Positions 61,259-64,000 of a stretch of DNA of 64,000 nt are shown here, piece by piece. The notes under the pieces were generated by a model. That model did not search any database, was not told the DNA's origin, and saw only the letters and a program-made list of their open reading frames with translations. Made by a program: the position numbers and the translations under genes. This stretch comes from Nonomuraea typhae. Lineage in GTDB: Bacteria; Actinomycetota; Actinomycetes; Streptosporangiales; Streptosporangiaceae. The stretch is taken from positions 496,001 through 560,000 of the forward strand of contig NZ_VRLV01000001.1 in the NCBI RefSeq assembly GCF_009760925.1, read 5' to 3'. The first letter of the stretch is position 1; each line of letters starts with the position of its first letter.

Positions 61259-61708
61259 ATGGGCGGCATGAGCCTTCGCGAACAGAGCCTTCGTGAGCAG
61301 GGCCTTCGCACAACAGGCATGGAGCGAACCGGGACGAGGGTGTTCTCGGGCGGAGTCTGGGAGGAGCGTTACGGCTACGCCCGGGCGGTCGTCGTCGGCG
61401 GGCGCGTGGTCGTCTCCGGCTGCACGGCCACGGTGGACGGCGAGGTCCAGCACGTGGGCGACCCCTACCGGCAGTCCAGGACGGCCATGGCCATCGCCCT
61501 GGAGGCGGTCGAGGCGGGCGGGCTGACCCGCGACGACGTCGTCATGATCCGTTACTACGTCGTCGAGCACCGCCACTTCGACCAGGTCGGCGCCGCGATC
61601 GCCGAGGTCTTCGCCGGGGTGCGGCCGGCGTGCACGGGTGTGCGGGTGGCCGGCCTGGTCGACCCGCGGATGCTGGTCGAGATCGAGATAGAGGCGCAAC
61701 GAGCATGA
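61259..61708 (+). CDS. RidA/YjgF family enamine/imine deaminase
   Basis: RidA proteins hydrolyse reactive enamine or imine intermediates from PLP enzymes. The conserved part runs from about 61319 ([28 protein letters not shown]), through VVSGCTATV, to [23 protein letters not shown]. It lacks the strict RidA active-site Arg context I would expect, so it fits a divergent subgroup. ATG 61259 follows GGGAGGGGG; the 20 residues before the core come from a 15-bp repeat, so ATG 61319 is an alternative start. It overlaps hisF by 4 bp. Confidence 0.85.
   Translation: MGGMSLREQSLREQGLRTTGMERTGTRVFSGGVWEERYGYARAVVVGGRVVVSGCTATVDGEVQHVGDPYRQSRTAMAIALEAVEAGGLTRDDVVMIRYYVVEHRHFDQVGAAIAEVFAGVRPACTGVRVAGLVDPRMLVEIEIEAQRA
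61271..61315 (+). repeat. tandem repeat, 3 x 15 bp, at the 5' end of the ridA-like gene
   Basis: Units at 61271-61285, 61286-61300 and 61301-61315 share the GCCTTCG core and encode [10 protein letters not shown] and GLRTT. Confidence 0.8.
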
Positions 61709-62469
61709 CGGTGGCGGTGCGGGTGATCCCGTGTCTGGACGTGGACGCGGGGCGCGTGGTCAAGGGCGTCAACTTCGAGAACCTGCGCGATGCGGGCGAC
61801 CCGGTCGAGCTGGCGCGGCGCTATGACGCCGAGGGCGCCGACGAGCTCACCTTCCTGGACATCACCGCCTCCTCGGGGGAGCGGGGGACGATGCTCGACG
61901 TGGTCCGCAGGACCGCCGAGCAGGTGTTCATCCCGCTGACCGTGGGCGGCGGGGTGCGCGCGGTGGAGGACGTCAACCGGCTGCTGCGGGCGGGGGCGGA
62001 CAAGGTGTCGCTGAACACCGCCGCGATCGCCCGTCCCGAGCTGCTGACGGAGTGCTCGCGCCGCTTCGGCGCGCAGTGCGTGGTGCTGTCGGTGGACGCG
62101 CGCCGCGCTCCCGGTACGGCCAGCGGCTTCGAGGTCACCACCCACGGCGGCCGCAAGGGCACCGGCATCGACGCGGTGGAGTGGGCGGCCCGCGGCGAGG
62201 AACTGGGCGTGGGCGAGATCCTGCTCAACTCGATGGACGGCGACGGCACGCTGGACGGCTACGACCTGGAGATGATCCGGGCGGTGCGGGCGGCGGTGCG
62301 GGTGCCGGTGATCGCCAGCGGCGGCGCGGGCACGCTGGCGGACTTCCCACCGGCGATCGAGGCGGGCGCCGACGCGGTGCTGGCGGCCTCGGTGTTCCAC
62401 TTCGGCACGCTGAAGATCTCCGAGGTCAAGAACACTCTGCGGGCGGCGGGTTACCCGGTCAGGGGATAA
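61705..62469 (+). CDS. hisF: imidazole glycerol phosphate synthase, cyclase subunit
   Basis: TIM-barrel enzyme of 254 residues that closes the imidazole ring and releases AICAR, using ammonia from HisH. Catalytic D12 lies in [55 protein letters not shown] and [13 protein letters not shown] are core motifs. Last recognised biosynthetic gene of the operon; ATG overlaps the RidA stop. Confidence 0.96.
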   Translation: MTVAVRVIPCLDVDAGRVVKGVNFENLRDAGDPVELARRYDAEGADELTFLDITASSGERGTMLDVVRRTAEQVFIPLTVGGGVRAVEDVNRLLRAGADKVSLNTAAIARPELLTECSRRFGAQCVVLSVDARRAPGTASGFEVTTHGGRKGTGIDAVEWAARGEELGVGEILLNSMDGDGTLDGYDLEMIRAVRAAVRVPVIASGGAGTLADFPPAIEAGADAVLAASVFHFGTLKISEVKNTLRAAGYPVRG

Positions 62470-62477
62470 CGGGCGGT

Positions 62478-62792
62478 ATGACTGCTCACAATCCCGTGGT
62501 GGCGGCGTTCATCGCCGCCGTCAACAACGGTGACAGATCGGCGTTCGCGGCGACGCTGGCTCCGGATGCCACGATGTCCGACGACGGCTCGGAGCGGGAC
62601 CTCGACAACTGGACCGAACGGGAGATCTTCTCCGCGGGCGGCCGCTTCACCGTCGAGTCCCAGGAACCGGACGGGCTGACCATGCTCGCCCGGTTCCGCA
62701 ACGACACGTGGGGTGAGATGACGACGCGCTGGCGTTTCATCCTCACCCCGGACGGCTCGAAGATCAGGCGCTTCGAGACCGGGCAGGCTTAG
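62478..62792 (+). CDS. NTF2-like/SnoaL-fold small protein
   Basis: 104 residues with the cone-shaped NTF2 pattern: an N-terminal helix pair (NPVVAAFIAAVNNGDRSAF), LAPDATMSD, then strands ending TTRWRFILTPDGSKIRRFETGQA. Such proteins are enzymes or ligand-binding modules of varied function. It follows hisF by 8 bp and may be co-transcribed, but a histidine role is not established. It ends in a 4-bp tail-to-tail overlap with the glutamine-synthetase-like gene. Confidence 0.8.
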   Translation: MTAHNPVVAAFIAAVNNGDRSAFAATLAPDATMSDDGSERDLDNWTEREIFSAGGRFTVESQEPDGLTMLARFRNDTWGEMTTRWRFILTPDGSKIRRFETGQA

Positions 62793-64000
62793 AAGGCGCG
62801 CATGTGGTTGTAGAGCTCGTAGGCGGCGTCGCGTTCGCCGAACGCCGCCGCCTCCGAGCGTTTGACCGCCAGGTAGGCGCGGCTGCGCAGCGGGCCGAGG
62901 GCGGCCATGAGCACGTCGTCGGCCTCCAGCGCGTTCAGGGCCTCGGTGAGCGTGGCGGGCAGGCGCGGGTGCCGGCCGGGCTCGGTGTCGGGGTCGACGG
63001 CGACCGGGTCGCCGGGGTCGAGCTTGCGGCGGATGCCGTCCAGCCCGGCGTGGATGACCGCGCCGAGTGACAGGTAGGGGTTGGCGGAGGAGTCCGACGG
63101 CTTGAGCTCCAGGTTGATCTCGCCGCTGTCGCCCAGCGGCGAGCACACGCGCACCGCGGCCTCGCGGTTGTCCGGCCCGTAGACGGCGTAGGCGCTGGAC
63201 CACAGGCGCGGGCCGAGACGGCGGAAGCTGTTGACGCTGCCGCAGGTGAGCGCGGTCAGGGCGGGCAGGTGGGCGAGCAGGCCGCCGATGAACCAGCCGC
63301 GCACGTCGTCGCCGGCGAAGGCGTTGTGGCCGCCCGACCACAGCGACAGGTGCAGGTGGGCGCCGTTGCCGGCCTGGTCGGCCAGGGGTTTGGGCGCCAG
63401 GGAGGCCCACATGGCCATGCGGATGGCCACGCCGCGCACGGTCTCGCGGTAGAGCACGTGGTTGTCGGCCGCGCGCAGGGCGGGCGTGTGCCGTACCGAC
63501 AGTTCCTGCTGGCCCGGGCCGAGCTCTGGGTGGTAGTGCTCGACCCGCAGGCCCTGGGTCTCCAGGGCGCGGATGAGGCGGATGGTGTAGTCGTGGGCGG
63601 TGTCGAAGCCGGTGGCGGCGTAGCAGAGGGTGTCGTCGAGGGGGACGAGCCGGTCGGGCCCGCCGTCGGGGCCGGGCAGGCGGCGGCCGAGGGTGAACTC
63701 CGGTTCGAAGGCGGCCACCAGCGTGTAGCCCTCGGTGGCGAGGGTGGCGACGGCGTCCTTGAGGAAGGTGCGCGAGCAGGCGGCCCACGGGCTGCCGTCG
63801 GGGTTGCGCTGGTCGGCCAGCATGGCCGCGGCGCCCGGCGCGTAGGGGAGGGGGACGAAGGTCGCGGGGTCAGGCACGAGCCTGACCTCGCCGACGGGGC
63901 CGAGCTGCTCGACCTCCTGGAGCTGGTCGAGCATGTTCATCGCCATCATCGCCACCGTGTGGCCGATCCCCGTGTCCAGCCGTTCGGCCAGCCGCGATCT
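62789..64000 (-). CDS. glutamine synthetase family protein (partial, 5' end beyond the window)
   Basis: The frame is open to the window edge, so the N-terminal domain is missing. At least 400 residues of the catalytic beta-grasp/guanido-kinase-like domain are present: GEVRLVPDPATF, EFTLGRR, GPGQQELSVRHT, NGAHLHLSLW, the adenylyl-region-like GYxSPLGDSGEINLELKPSDSSANPY, and ERDAAYELYNHMR. This subgroup (GlnA-like, gamma-glutamyl ligase type) acts on polyamines, ethanolamine or other amines rather than ammonia in streptomycetes. Substrate here is unknown. The 63955 GTG is not a real start. Confidence 0.9.
   Translation of the reverse strand, partial: RSRLAERLDTGIGHTVAMMAMNMLDQLQEVEQLGPVGEVRLVPDPATFVPLPYAPGAAAMLADQRNPDGSPWAACSRTFLKDAVATLATEGYTLVAAFEPEFTLGRRLPGPDGGPDRLVPLDDTLCYAATGFDTAHDYTIRLIRALETQGLRVEHYHPELGPGQQELSVRHTPALRAADNHVLYRETVRGVAIRMAMWASLAPKPLADQAGNGAHLHLSLWSGGHNAFAGDDVRGWFIGGLLAHLPALTALTCGSVNSFRRLGPRLWSSAYAVYGPDNREAAVRVCSPLGDSGEINLELKPSDSSANPYLSLGAVIHAGLDGIRRKLDPGDPVAVDPDTEPGRHPRLPATLTEALNALEADDVLMAALGPLRSRAYLAVKRSEAAAFGERDAAYELYNHMRAF

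Overview
The window is high-GC actinobacterial chromosome. GTG starts are frequent, gene pairs often overlap by 4 bp, there is a DivIVA/SepF-type division cluster, and ileS carries a T-box leader that looks translational. The long FtsZ linker, several membrane Ser/Thr kinases and the gene content suggest a filamentous, sporulating relative of Nonomuraea or Streptosporangium. That placement is an inference from protein style, not from a marker gene. No rRNA, tRNA, CRISPR array, integrase or transposase was recognised.

Layout. 1-8058: end of the division and cell-wall cluster on the + strand (murC end, ftsQ, ftsZ, yggS, sepF, yggT, divIVA), then a membrane protein with two possible zinc knuckles. 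8119-13567: ileS with its T-box on the - strand, then dksA/traR-like, lspA and rluD-like on the + strand. 13756-17521 (-): sigma factor with probable anti-sigma factor, and two membrane glycosylation genes. 17633-21402 (-): four genes with a TcmI-type cyclase and a complete acetyl-CoA carboxylase (accDA, accB, accC), but no ketosynthase nearby. 21799: SUKH/SMI1-family protein. 22509-29936 (-): six tightly spaced genes holding three Ser/Thr kinases with an AraC regulator and azlCD in the middle. 30129-31472: amino acid permease. 31637-35164: dnaE.

35330-42439 (+): secreted metallophosphatase, MFS transporter, membrane-anchored propeller-like protein, and a large secreted protease that joins M4 and M28 catalytic domains. 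42458-48985 (-): LAL-type LuxR regulator, class A penicillin-binding protein, and a MurA whose catalytic Cys position is Asp. 49091-56236: small membrane protein, amidase, YbaK deacylase, an AraC regulator divergent from a fosmidomycin-resistance-like MFS, and a D-aminoacylase with an ACS-type MFS. 56407-62469 (+): the histidine operon hisD-hisC-hisB-orf51-hisH-orf109-priA-ridA-hisF, almost every junction overlapping or abutting. The window ends with an NTF2-like protein and a truncated glutamine-synthetase-family gene.

The points most worth following are: a 95-bp intergenic element present three times with identical length; the six-gene kinase/azlCD operon with a shared unnamed sensor domain; the duplicated H-x3-C/C-x2-C membrane protein beside divIVA; the M4-M28 fusion; the stand-alone carboxylase plus polyketide cyclase operon; and two housekeeping enzymes with resistance-type active sites (IleRS with GxHH, MurA with Asp).
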